NCBI GenBank assembly: GCA_023419055.1
Contig: JAEZYO010001031.1
Coordinates: 1 to 25,068, forward strand
Length of the DNA stretch: 25,068 nt
Direction: 5' to 3'
Origin: Pseudomonadota bacterium
GTDB lineage: Bacteria; Myxococcota; Polyangia; Polyangiales; Polyangiaceae
Under the pieces are notes generated by a model, which saw only the letters and a list, made by a program, of their open reading frames with translations, ran no database searches and was not told the DNA's origin. Positions 6,353 to 14,651 of this stretch are shown piece by piece (position 1 is the first letter of the stretch; every line of letters begins with the position of its first letter). The position numbers were made by a program, and so were the translations under genes.

Positions 6353-9300
6353 TGGGCGGCCCCGGCAACGGCAAGTCACGGCCCCTCGAGCTCGGACGGC
6401 TGCTCTCGGGACGACGGCTCGTAGTCGTCGGTGGCACCGGCTTCCTCGGGAAGGTCTGGTGGTGCTTCCTGCTCTCCCGCTTCCCCGAGATCGAGCACCT
6501 CTACCTCGTGGTGCGCGAGAAGAAGGGGCTCACGGCCAAGCAGCGCTTCTGGAAGGAGATCATCACCGTCGGGCTGTTCGACCCGCTCCGCAAGCTCCAC
6601 GGCGAGAACTTCGAAGCCTTCATTCGCAGCAAGGTGACGCCCGTCGCAGGCGACGTGGTCCAGCCGTACTGCGGCCTGTCCGCGAGCCTTCGGGAAGAGC
6701 TCACCGGCCGCGTGGACGCGGTCGTGAACGCGGCGGGGGTGGTCGACTTCGATCCTCCGCTCGACGAGGCGCTCGAGGTGAACGCGTTCGGCGTCCAGAA
6801 CCTGGTCGTGCTCGCGCGCGAGCTCGGCAACCTGCCCCTGTTGCACACCAGCACCTGCTACGTGGCGGGCTCGAAGACGGGCTTCATCGAAGAAAATAGC
6901 CCGCTCGATTTTCCGTTCCCCCGCGCTGACGAGCTCGACCGCTCGCACTGGGATCCCGATCGCGAAATCGCGGAGTGCCTCGACGTGATCGAGCAGGCAC
7001 GACACCGCGCGAGCGACGCCTTCCGTCAGAGCCGCTTCCACGACGAGGCCAAGAAGAACCTCGAGTCTCGCGGCGAGCCCGCACGCGGCAAGGTGTTCGA
7101 CTCGGAGGTGTCCAAGGTCAAGCGCAAGTTCGTCGAAGCCGAGCTGTCCGACAAGGGCATGGAGCGCGCGAACTTCTGGGGCTTCCCGAACACGTACACT
7201 TACACGAAGGCGATCGGCGAGCAGATCGTCGCTCGCTCGGGGCTCGACTACACGATCGTGCGCCCCGCCATCGTGGAGAGCACGGCAAGCTTCCCGTTTC
7301 CGGGCTGGAACGAGGGCATCAACACCAGCGCGCCTCTCATCTTCATCCTGAGGCAGGGCGGCCTCCAGATCCCCGGCTCCGACAACTACCTCGACGTCAT
7401 CCCCTGCGACATGGTCGCGGGCGGGCTCACGGTCGCGCTCGCCGAGCTCCTCGACGGAACGGCCAAGCCCGTCTACCAGCTCGGCTCGAGTGACTCGAAC
7501 CCCTGCACCATGCGCCGCTTCTTCGAGCTCACCGGGCTCTACAAGCGGCGGCACTACCAGAAGACGGGCAAGGGCGGGCCCATCGGCGGCTTCCTTCAGT
7601 CGCACTTCGAGGGTGCGATGCTCGGGCGCAGCGAGTTCGAGCGCATCGGTCCCGGGCGCATCGCCGAGGGCAGCGCCGTGCTCTCCGGCTGGATGAAGAA
7701 GCTCGCGGTCGGTCCCGCCCGGCCCTTGCTCGAGCCAGCGGCCGACGCCGTGAAGAGCTTCAGCGAGCAGCAGCGCAAGGTCGGCAAGGTGCTCGACGTC
7801 TTCGTGCCCTTCACGGTCGACTTCCACTACGTGTTCCGCTGCGACAACGTCCGGCACGCCGTTTCGCGGCTCGACGACGTCGGCCGCGACGCCATCGGTT
7901 GGTCTCCCGAAGCGCTCGACTGGCGCAAGTGGTTCCTCGAAGTGCACGCGCCCGCGCTCGAGAAGTGGGTGTTCCCGCAGATCGAGGCGCGCCTGCGCCG
8001 CCCGAAGCCCGCCCCCGCGCGCTACGAGACGCTGACTTCGATGCTCGACGAGATGGTCGAGCGAAACGATCTCGCCGTCGCGCTCCAGCGCGCGGAGAGC
8101 GACGGGCTGAGTCGGCTCTCGTACCGGGAGTTCCGCGAGAGCGCGCTCGCCTGCGCCGAGCGCTTGATCGAGCGCGGCGTCGGGCCCGGTTCGCGGGTGA
8201 TGCTCGCCGGGCAGAACCACCCCGCCTGGCCGATCGCCTTCTTCGGCATCCTGTACGCCGGGGCGACCGTGGTCCCGCTCGACGCGAACATCGAGGCCGA
8301 CATCGCGGACAACCTGGCGCTCGCTTCCTCGGCGGCGATCCTGCTCGCCGACAAGCACGTGCGCTCGCGCATCGGCTCGCGGCTGGTCGAGCGCCTGGAC
8401 GTCGGCGATCTGCTCGAGTTCACCCAGCCGGGCCCGCAAGCGCGCGGAGCCGACGTGGCGGCCGAGCACGTGGCGGCGCTCATCTATACGAGCGGCACGA
8501 CCGGCAAGCCGAAGGGCGTCCAGCTCTCGCACCAGAACCTCACGTCCCTGATCGCGTCGCTCGCGCCGCTCTTCCCGCTCGAGAAGGACGACCGGGTGCT
8601 CAGCGTCTTGCCGCTGCACCACACGTTCGAGCTCACCTGCGGCTTGCTCTTGCCGCTCTCGCGCGGTGCGCGCATCGTCTACCTCGACGAGCTCAACGCC
8701 GAGCGGCTCGAGTTCGGCTTGAAGGAAGGCAAGATCACCGGGCTCATCGGCGTGCCCGCGCTCTGGGAGATGCTCGAGCGTCGCATCATGACGCGCATCG
8801 CCGAGCGGGGCGCGCTGCTCTCGCAGGTGTTCGACGTCGCGCTCGAGCTCAACCGCACGCTCGGGAAATCGTTCGGCCTCGACGCAGGCAAGCTGCTCTT
8901 CGGGCCGGTGCACCACGGGCTCGGCGGTCACCTCAGGTACCTGGTGAGCGGCGGCGCGGCCCTCCCCGAGCGCACGCACCACTTGTTCGCCGGGGTCGGT
9001 CTGCACCTCGCGGAGGGTTACGGCCTCACCGAGGCGGCGCCGGTGCTCACCGTGGCGAGCGGCGGTCCCAAGGCGCGGCCCGGGCACGTCGGGCGCGCGA
9101 TCCCCGGCGTCGAGATCAAGATCTCGGAGCCCAACAGCGAGGGCGTGGGCGAAGTCCTCGCGCGCGGTCCCAACGTGATGGTGGGTTACGCCGACGACGA
9201 AGAGGCGACCAGGAGCACCATCACGTCCGACGGCTGGCTCAAGACCGGAGATCTCGGCAAGCTCAACGGCCGCGGGCACCTCGTGATCGTCGGCCGCGCG

Positions 9301-10998
9301 AAGGACGTGATCGTCGCGTCGAACGGTGAGAACGTCTACCCGGACGACGTCGAGGCCCGCCTCGGGAAGATCGAGCACGTGAGCGAGATCGCCATCGTCG
9401 GGTTGCCCGACGGGCGCGGAGGCGAGCGCGTCGCCTTGCTGGCGGTGCCCGTGGACGAAGCCGGGCTCTCGCGCGCCGAGCGCCACGAGCGTGCCCAGGC
9501 TTCGCTCGACCGCGCGCTCGGCAAGCTCTCGAACAGCATGCGCCCGGCGGTGATCAAGCTCGCGGACGCGCCCTTGCCGCGGACCAGCACGCGCAAGGTC
9601 AAGCGCACGGAGGTGCAGCGCATCCTCGCTCGCATGCTCGACGCGCGCGAGGCGCCGAGCTCGTTCATCGGAGACGACAAGGCCGCGCGCCTGGTGCGGA
9701 GCGCCGTCGCGACCATCTCGCGGCGCGAGCCGGAGACGCTGCACGCGGGGCTCACCCTGCGCGGTGACCTCGGCTTCGACTCGCTGATGCTGCTCGAGCT
9801 GCTCGTGGCGCTCGAGACCCAGCTCGGCAAGAGCGTGGACGCCGAGAAGCTGAACGCCTGCGCCACCGTCGGCGACGCCGAAGCCATCCTGCGCGAGCTC
9901 GGCGAGAACAAGCGCGTGAGCTCGACCGACAAGATCGAGCGCGAGGAAGAGCGACCGATCGAGCTCCCGGAGCCGCTCCGGCGCGCCGCGATGCACTGGC
10001 TCGGCCAAGCGCAGCTCGGCTTCTACGACAAGGTGCTCGACACGCGCGTGACCGGGCGGGCCTTCATCCCGCACAACCGGAACGTCATCGTGGCGGCGAA
10101 CCACGCGAGCCACCTCGACATGGGCCTCGTGAAGTACGCGCTCGGCAGCTACGGCGAAGGTATCGTCTCGCTGGCGGCGCAGGACTACTTCTTCGAGGGC
10201 AACCGCTTCCGGAAGGCGTATTTCGAGAACCTGACGAACCTCGTCCCGCTCTCGCGCTCGGGGTCGCTCAGGAGCGCGCTCCGCAACGCCGGCGATCTCC
10301 TCGACAGCGGCAAGACGCTGCTCATCTTCCCCGAAGGGACGCGCAGCCCCGACGGCATGGTGCACGAGTTCAAGCCCGCGGTCGGGCACCTCGCGCTCCA
10401 CCACGGGATCGACATCCTCCCGGTGTGGCTCGGCGGCACGTTCGGCGCGCTGCCCAAGGGCGGGAAGATGATCATGCGGCGCGACCTCACGGCGCGCATC
10501 GGCCCGGTGCTCGAGGCCTCCGAGCTTCGCCGGCGCACCAAGGGCATGACGGGCGCCGACGCGGCGCGCCTCGTGGCTCGTCTGGCGCGTGAAGCCGTGC
10601 TCGCGCTCTCGCGCGGAGAGGTGTTCGACCTCTCCCGGCAAGAAGAGAACCTGTTGCCCGCGCCGGAGCCCGAGAAGCCGACGCTCGAGCACGTGTTCCG
10701 CGAGCTCGAAACTCGCTTCGTCGCGGGCAGCGTGGAGACGCCGATCAGCTACTACTTCTCGCTCGGCGAGGAGCGCTGGATCGTGCGGGTCTCGAGCGAC
10801 TCCTGCGAGGTGCGGCCGGGGAAGATCAACGCAGCCGACTGCGTGCTGAAGACGTCCCCGGACATCTTCACGCGCATCGTGCGCGAGTCGTACGTCCCTT
10901 CGCCCGCCGAGTTCATGTCGGGCAGCGTGAAGAGCAACAACATCCAGCTCCTCGTCACGTTCCAGAAAGTCTTCCAGCTTCAGGGTCAGAATCAGTGA
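6352..10998 (+). CDS. elbD: ElbD-like multienzyme: acyl reductase / AMP-ligase / ACP / acyltransferase / SCP2
   Basis: This is a 1548-residue fusion. Residues about 20-560 form an alcohol-forming fatty acyl-CoA reductase-type NAD(P)-binding region, with TGFLG at 29-33, Y282/K286 in NTYTYTK, and IVRPAIVES. Residues about 565-1095 form an AMP-forming acyl ligase, with YTSGTTGKPKG at 712-722, EGYGLTE at 888-894, WLKTGD at 962-967 and the C-terminal Lys K1082. Residues about 1105-1175 form a carrier domain, with S1144 in GFDSL as the phosphopantetheine site. Residues about 1205-1420 are PlsC-like, with NHASHLD (H1251, D1256) and FPEGTR at 1326-1331. From about 1444 to the end is an SCP2-like lipid-binding domain. 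The architecture fits ElbD, reported as a multifunctional enzyme for myxobacterial ether lipids needed for fruiting and sporulation. A plausible order is acyl activation, loading on the carrier, reduction to alcohol and transfer to a glycerol backbone. The start overlaps the previous stop, and the stop overlaps the next start. Confidence 0.88.
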   Translation: MGGPGNGKSRPLELGRLLSGRRLVVVGGTGFLGKVWWCFLLSRFPEIEHLYLVVREKKGLTAKQRFWKEIITVGLFDPLRKLHGENFEAFIRSKVTPVAGDVVQPYCGLSASLREELTGRVDAVVNAAGVVDFDPPLDEALEVNAFGVQNLVVLARELGNLPLLHTSTCYVAGSKTGFIEENSPLDFPFPRADELDRSHWDPDREIAECLDVIEQARHRASDAFRQSRFHDEAKKNLESRGEPARGKVFDSEVSKVKRKFVEAELSDKGMERANFWGFPNTYTYTKAIGEQIVARSGLDYTIVRPAIVESTASFPFPGWNEGINTSAPLIFILRQGGLQIPGSDNYLDVIPCDMVAGGLTVALAELLDGTAKPVYQLGSSDSNPCTMRRFFELTGLYKRRHYQKTGKGGPIGGFLQSHFEGAMLGRSEFERIGPGRIAEGSAVLSGWMKKLAVGPARPLLEPAADAVKSFSEQQRKVGKVLDVFVPFTVDFHYVFRCDNVRHAVSRLDDVGRDAIGWSPEALDWRKWFLEVHAPALEKWVFPQIEARLRRPKPAPARYETLTSMLDEMVERNDLAVALQRAESDGLSRLSYREFRESALACAERLIERGVGPGSRVMLAGQNHPAWPIAFFGILYAGATVVPLDANIEADIADNLALASSAAILLADKHVRSRIGSRLVERLDVGDLLEFTQPGPQARGADVAAEHVAALIYTSGTTGKPKGVQLSHQNLTSLIASLAPLFPLEKDDRVLSVLPLHHTFELTCGLLLPLSRGARIVYLDELNAERLEFGLKEGKITGLIGVPALWEMLERRIMTRIAERGALLSQVFDVALELNRTLGKSFGLDAGKLLFGPVHHGLGGHLRYLVSGGAALPERTHHLFAGVGLHLAEGYGLTEAAPVLTVASGGPKARPGHVGRAIPGVEIKISEPNSEGVGEVLARGPNVMVGYADDEEATRSTITSDGWLKTGDLGKLNGRGHLVIVGRAKDVIVASNGENVYPDDVEARLGKIEHVSEIAIVGLPDGRGGERVALLAVPVDEAGLSRAERHERAQASLDRALGKLSNSMRPAVIKLADAPLPRTSTRKVKRTEVQRILARMLDAREAPSSFIGDDKAARLVRSAVATISRREPETLHAGLTLRGDLGFDSLMLLELLVALETQLGKSVDAEKLNACATVGDAEAILRELGENKRVSSTDKIEREEERPIELPEPLRRAAMHWLGQAQLGFYDKVLDTRVTGRAFIPHNRNVIVAANHASHLDMGLVKYALGSYGEGIVSLAAQDYFFEGNRFRKAYFENLTNLVPLSRSGSLRSALRNAGDLLDSGKTLLIFPEGTRSPDGMVHEFKPAVGHLALHHGIDILPVWLGGTFGALPKGGKMIMRRDLTARIGPVLEASELRRRTKGMTGADAARLVARLAREAVLALSRGEVFDLSRQEENLLPAPEPEKPTLEHVFRELETRFVAGSVETPISYYFSLGEERWIVRVSSDSCEVRPGKINAADCVLKTSPDIFTRIVRESYVPSPAEFMSGSVKSNNIQLLVTFQKVFQLQGQNQ

Positions 10999-12023
10999 GC
11001 GAGAACGGTAAGGGTACCCACCACGCGCGGAAATTCTGGGTGGCGGGGGCGACGGGGTTCCTCGGTTCGCACCTCGTTCAGCAGCTCGGAGCGCGCGGCG
11101 ACGAAGTGGTCGCCGTCTCGAAGAGCGGCGGCAAGGTCGGCGACGTGTCGGTCACGGCGCTCGACGTGCTCGACGAGACGGCGGTCGCGGAGAGCGCCCG
11201 GGGCGCGGAGGGCGCGTTCCTCTGCACGGGCAAGGTGACGCGCGATCGGGAGGCTTCCGAGGAGCTCTACGAGCTCCACGTCCAGGGTACGCGCGCGGCC
11301 CTTCGCGGGTTGCGCGCCGCCGGCGTCAAGCGCGTGGTCGTGGCGAGCACGAGCGGCACGCTCGCGGTCGGGCGCGATCCGCATCGCATCGCCGACGAAG
11401 GCTGCCGCGCTCCGCTCGAGCTGATCGCGGTCTGGCCCTACTATCGCACCAAGTTCTACGCCGAGCGCGAGGCGCTCGAGCAGAACCAGCCGGGCGAGTT
11501 CGAGGTCGTGATCGCGAACCCGAGCCTGCTCCTCGGCCCGGGCGACGTCCGCGAGTCGTCGACCGGTGACGTGCGTCGCTTCCTCGAGGGCTCGGTACCC
11601 GCGATCCCGGCAGGCGGAATCGCTTACGTCGACGTCCGCGACGCGGCTTTCGGTCTCGTCCTCTGCTTCGAGAAGGGCCGAGCGGGCGAGCGCTACATCC
11701 TGAACGGCCACAACATCACGCTCGCCGGCTTCTTCCAGCGGCTCGAGCGCATCAGCGGCGTGAAGGCGCCGTTCCTCAAGATGCCGAGCTCTCGCCCGGT
11801 CGCCATCGGTATCGGCAAGCTCTTCGGGAAGGCGGTGAAGGCGATCGGAGGCACGTCACCGATCGACGAGGTCAGCCTCGAGATGGCCCAGTACTTCTGG
11901 TACTGCGACTCCGCGAAGGCGGAGCGAGAGCTCGGGTTCCGCGCCCGCGATCCGGGCGAGACGCTGCTCGATACGGTCGACGACCTGATCGCACGCAAGG
12001 TCGTCTTTCCGAAGCGCGCCTGA
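10995..12023 (+). CDS. NAD-dependent epimerase / 3beta-HSD-type SDR, last gene of lipid operon
   Basis: This is a 342-residue extended short-chain dehydrogenase/reductase. The nucleotide-binding motif GATGFLG is at 18-24, a strand VVVAST carries the candidate catalytic Ser/Thr at 116-120, and the catalytic Tyr and Lys are at Y149 and K153 in PYYRTK. NPSLLLGPGD follows, typical of the 3beta-HSD/dihydroflavonol-reductase branch. The GTG start at 10995 overlaps the multienzyme stop (GTGA), so the genes are translationally coupled and likely made in fixed ratio. In the pathway it may reduce or oxidise a keto or hydroxy group of the lipid head or chain; which one is not shown by the sequence. The gene may correspond to elbE of Myxococcus. 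It converges with the following lipoprotein, whose stop is only 4 bases away. Confidence 0.85.
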   Translation: MSENGKGTHHARKFWVAGATGFLGSHLVQQLGARGDEVVAVSKSGGKVGDVSVTALDVLDETAVAESARGAEGAFLCTGKVTRDREASEELYELHVQGTRAALRGLRAAGVKRVVVASTSGTLAVGRDPHRIADEGCRAPLELIAVWPYYRTKFYAEREALEQNQPGEFEVVIANPSLLLGPGDVRESSTGDVRRFLEGSVPAIPAGGIAYVDVRDAAFGLVLCFEKGRAGERYILNGHNITLAGFFQRLERISGVKAPFLKMPSSRPVAIGIGKLFGKAVKAIGGTSPIDEVSLEMAQYFWYCDSAKAERELGFRARDPGETLLDTVDDLIARKVVFPKRA

Positions 12024-12027
12024 GCGT

Positions 12028-12636
12028 TCAGCCGCCTCGTCCGGCGGAGGAATCGTCGGCGACGCAGCGGCCGTCGATGCAGATCTGACCGACGTCGCAC
12101 GGGAACTCGCCGGAGCGGCAGTCGTCATCGGGGGGCACGCAGCCGTCGTTGTCGAGCCCCAGGAAGTGGCGCACCGACTGCGCTTCACAGGGGCAACGGT
12201 GGCCGCCGAGCTCCTCCACCACGCAGGCCACGAACGCGTCGTTCGGCTGATCCATGTAGAGCGCGCTGGCGCAGCCGTCGTCGCCGAGCTCGATCTCGAC
12301 CCAACCGTTGGTCTCGCAACCGGTCGCTTGCTGGCACTCTTGCGCGAGGACCGGCACCCAGTACGAGAAGTCGCAAGGGAAGTCGTTCACGCCGCGGCAG
12401 TCCTCGTCTTCTTCGCGATCCCGGCACGCAAGAAAGGTCGGAGCGTCGAGCCCGGCGTCCTCGAGCTCCGGGAGCCCTCCTTCCGGCAACGGCACGTCCG
12501 GAGGAGGGATCGTCCCCGCGTCGGGCTCGTCGCGAATGTCGGCCTTGCGCGAGCAACCGGGCGCGACGCCGGCGAGGAGCGCGAGGAGGATCAGCGAATG
12601 ACGCTCGACTCTTCGTCGGTCAGCGTTCGGAACCAT
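12028..12636 (-). CDS. Cys-rich lipoprotein with acidic/Pro linker
   Basis: This is a predicted 202-residue lipoprotein. From the ATG at 12636 there is an Arg-rich n-region, a hydrophobic stretch LILLALLAGVA and a lipobox-like APGC (C28). An acidic Pro-rich linker at about 35-60 follows, then a Cys-rich domain ending with DVGQICIDGRCV, similar to short EGF-like or myxobacterial Cys repeats. The open frame extends upstream to 12915, but that part is the shadow of the neighbouring gene. The start lies inside the end of the upstream lipoprotein gene (46-base overlap), which suggests cotranscription. Function is unknown. Confidence 0.75.
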   Translation of the reverse strand: MVPNADRRRVERHSLILLALLAGVAPGCSRKADIRDEPDAGTIPPPDVPLPEGGLPELEDAGLDAPTFLACRDREEDEDCRGVNDFPCDFSYWVPVLAQECQQATGCETNGWVEIELGDDGCASALYMDQPNDAFVACVVEELGGHRCPCEAQSVRHFLGLDNDGCVPPDDDCRSGEFPCDVGQICIDGRCVADDSSAGRGG

Positions 12637-12971
12637 ACGACTTTCCACGGATGCTCGGCGATGTAGTCTCGCGACGAAACCACGAGTGACTGGCGGACCT
12701 GGAGCTCTGGATCCTGAGCCAGCGCTTTTGCCTCGCCGAAATCTTCTGCCACGGGGGCATAGGCGGTGAAGAAGAGCACTTCTTGGCGGTTCTCGAGCTC
12801 GATGGCGGTCAGGGTGCGCCAGATCTGGTAACCGCTGTCGTCGAGGCCGACGGCAACGAACGCCCCGGGAGTCTCTAGCGTGGGCTCCGGCTGCTCCGCC
12901 GCGTCCGCCGAGCATCCGGGCAAGGAGGCGGCGAGAGCCGCAAAGAGCGCGTACGTCACGAGCGAGCGCAC
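12591..12971 (-). CDS. Small lipoprotein, function unknown
   Basis: This is a predicted 126-residue lipoprotein starting at GTG 12971. The signal TYALFAALAASLPGC has the lipobox LPGC at residue 20. The mature part begins with a short Glu/Pro-rich stretch, followed by a compact domain with GAFVAVGLDDSGYQIWRTL and EVLFFTAYAPVAEDF. No known family is recognised. The frame stays open far upstream, but those codons overlap the divergent OmpA gene and only the GTG gives a proper signal peptide. The next lipoprotein gene starts inside this one, so the pair is probably an operon. Confidence 0.75.
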   Translation of the reverse strand: MRSLVTYALFAALAASLPGCSADAAEQPEPTLETPGAFVAVGLDDSGYQIWRTLTAIELENRQEVLFFTAYAPVAEDFGEAKALAQDPELQVRQSLVVSSRDYIAEHPWKVVWFRTLTDEESSVIR

Positions 12972-12978
12972 GGGGCGA

Positions 12979-13007
12979 ACTATAGGCGCTTTGTCGTGCG
13001 CTGTCTC
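12979..13007 (-). promoter_or_regulatory. Candidate sigma70-type promoter for the lipoprotein pair
   Basis: Read on the minus strand, GAGACA (13007-13002) is followed after 17 bases by TATAGT (12984-12979), a five-of-six -10 match. The predicted transcript start would fall almost on the GTG at 12971, so the message would be leaderless. The box lies within the very short divergent gap to the OmpA gene. Confidence 0.35.
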
Positions 13008-13016
13008 GGTGGCAGC

Positions 13017-14651
13017 ATGCGGCGGCCGATGCCCCGCCGACTTACGAGCGTCTCTGTGCTCCTCGGCGGGCTGGTCTTTACGCTCGCTGCCGGTGCGGAG
13101 CCGGTGGTGTCCGCGCAGGCGCCCGCGTTCACGATCGCAGGAGACGAGAGCCTGCTCGTCGAGTCTGCCGGGGCGCGGGGTGACGGCGTCATTCGCGCGA
13201 AGATCATCGCCGAGTATGCGCGCGAGCCGCTGGTGCTCTCGAGCGACGCGCAAGAGCGCTATCGGGTCGTCCTCGAGCAGTGGTGGCTGCATCCCTCGAT
13301 TTCGCTCGCGCTCGATCATCGCTTCTTCATCGGGATCGAGCTCCCGGTGCTGCTTTCGGAGAGCGGCGACGACCCACCCTCCGATTTCGAACCCCTACCC
13401 GAAGCAGGAGGAGCGGCGCTCGGCGATCCTCGTCTGATCGCTCGGGCGCGCGTGCTCGGAAAGCCGGAAGCGCTCCACGCAGGGCTCGGGGCAGAGCTCT
13501 TCGTCCCGCTCGGCGGTGGGGCTTACGCAGGCGACGGGAGCTTCCGCGTGCGTCCCTTCGTCGCGCTCGGCGCGAGAGCGCCCCGCTTCTTTTTCGCTGT
13601 CGACGCCGGTTACCTCTTTCGAGAAGGGCGAACCCTGCCCGGCCTCTTGCCCACGCGCGTGGGCTCGGCGCTGACCGCGGGTGTTGCGACCGGCGTCGCG
13701 GTGGATCGTGCGGGCCATCTTCTGCTCGGCCCCGAGGTTGCCGGGAGCTTCACGGTGGGAGAAGGCGCCGAGCTCTTCGACCCACGGAGCACGCTGGTCA
13801 CGCTCTTGGCGCACGCGCGGTACCGACTTGCGGGAGGACCGTTCGAGCTCGGGGCCGCGTTTGGCCCGAGCCTGGGGCAGGCGCCGGGTGCGAGCGACTA
13901 TCGCGCCCTCCTGAGCGTCGGGTTCTCTCCGGAAGCGCCGCCTCCTCCCGAGGACGCTGACCGGGATCGTGTCCCCGACGAGCGGGACATGTGCCCGAGC
14001 CTCCCGGGGGTCCCCTCCGAGGATCCGCTCATGGATGGCTGCCCCGAGGTGCCCACCGAGACCGACGGGGACGGGATCCCGGACATCTACGACGCCTGCC
14101 CGCAGACGCCGGGCGAAGCCACTGGCTCGAAGAAGACGCACGGCTGCCCGCGCGCCCCCGACACGGATCGCGACGGCATCGCCGACCCGGAGGACGCGTG
14201 CCTCGACTTGCCCGGGGTGCCGCACAGTGACTCCAAGCTGAACGGGTGCCCCAAGCCCGCGCCGAAGGCGGAGCTCGTCGAGCGGACCATCCGGATCTCG
14301 CAAGAGGTGCAGTTCGAAACCGGCACTGCTGTCCTGCGCCGGGAGAGCGACTCGATTCTCGGCGAAGTCGCGGCGGTGCTTTCGGCCGATCCGACGCTCG
14401 AGCTCGTGGAGGTCGCCGGTCACACCGACGACACCGGCACCCCGGAGCTGAACCAACGGCTCTCGCTCGCGCGCGCTCGGGCGGTGGTCGACTGGCTCGT
14501 CGCGCATGGCGTCGAAGCATCGAGGCTCGACGCGAAGGGTTACGGTCAGACACGCCCCGTCGCCGACAATAGCCGCAGCGAGGGTCGAGCCCGCAATCGA
14601 CGGGTCGAGTTCAGGGTGGTGAGGTTGGCAGGCGAGGGGGCAAAGCCGTGA
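13017..14651 (+). CDS. OmpA-family outer-membrane protein with TSP3 repeats
   Basis: This is a 544-residue protein from the ATG at 13017; an in-frame GTG at 12996 would add 7 residues. The signal peptide has an Arg-rich start and the core SVSVLLGGLVFTLAAGA. Residues about 40-305 form an outer-membrane beta-barrel-like region of alternating strands. Residues about 308-410 hold three thrombospondin type 3-like calcium-binding repeats (DADRDRVPDERD, ETDGDGIPDIYD, DTDRDGIADPED), each followed by Cys-Pro or similar. The C-terminal 120 residues are an OmpA/MotB-type peptidoglycan-binding domain with GHTDDTG and RARNRRVEF. It probably links the outer membrane to the cell wall. The following gene starts inside its stop codon (GTGA), so the two are made together. 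It is divergent from the lipoprotein pair. Confidence 0.88.
   Translation: MRRPMPRRLTSVSVLLGGLVFTLAAGAEPVVSAQAPAFTIAGDESLLVESAGARGDGVIRAKIIAEYAREPLVLSSDAQERYRVVLEQWWLHPSISLALDHRFFIGIELPVLLSESGDDPPSDFEPLPEAGGAALGDPRLIARARVLGKPEALHAGLGAELFVPLGGGAYAGDGSFRVRPFVALGARAPRFFFAVDAGYLFREGRTLPGLLPTRVGSALTAGVATGVAVDRAGHLLLGPEVAGSFTVGEGAELFDPRSTLVTLLAHARYRLAGGPFELGAAFGPSLGQAPGASDYRALLSVGFSPEAPPPPEDADRDRVPDERDMCPSLPGVPSEDPLMDGCPEVPTETDGDGIPDIYDACPQTPGEATGSKKTHGCPRAPDTDRDGIADPEDACLDLPGVPHSDSKLNGCPKPAPKAELVERTIRISQEVQFETGTAVLRRESDSILGEVAAVLSADPTLELVEVAGHTDDTGTPELNQRLSLARARAVVDWLVAHGVEASRLDAKGYGQTRPVADNSRSEGRARNRRVEFRVVRLAGEGAKP

Noticed and set aside
5012..6379. 455-residue open frame on the minus strand
   Set aside because: Antisense shadow of the LarA-like gene, rich in Val/His/Arg/Leu and without motifs.
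6376..10692. Very long open frame (1438 residues) on the minus strand
   Set aside because: It is the antisense shadow of the multienzyme gene. High GC at third positions removes stop codons in this frame, the translation is rich in Arg/Glu/His/Val without any domain motif, and the plus strand has complete conserved domains.
13977..14260. Repeated GAC/GAT-rich units that could look like a DNA repeat array
   Set aside because: They encode the TSP3 protein repeats of the OmpA protein. The DNA copies are diverged and there is no CRISPR-like spacing.
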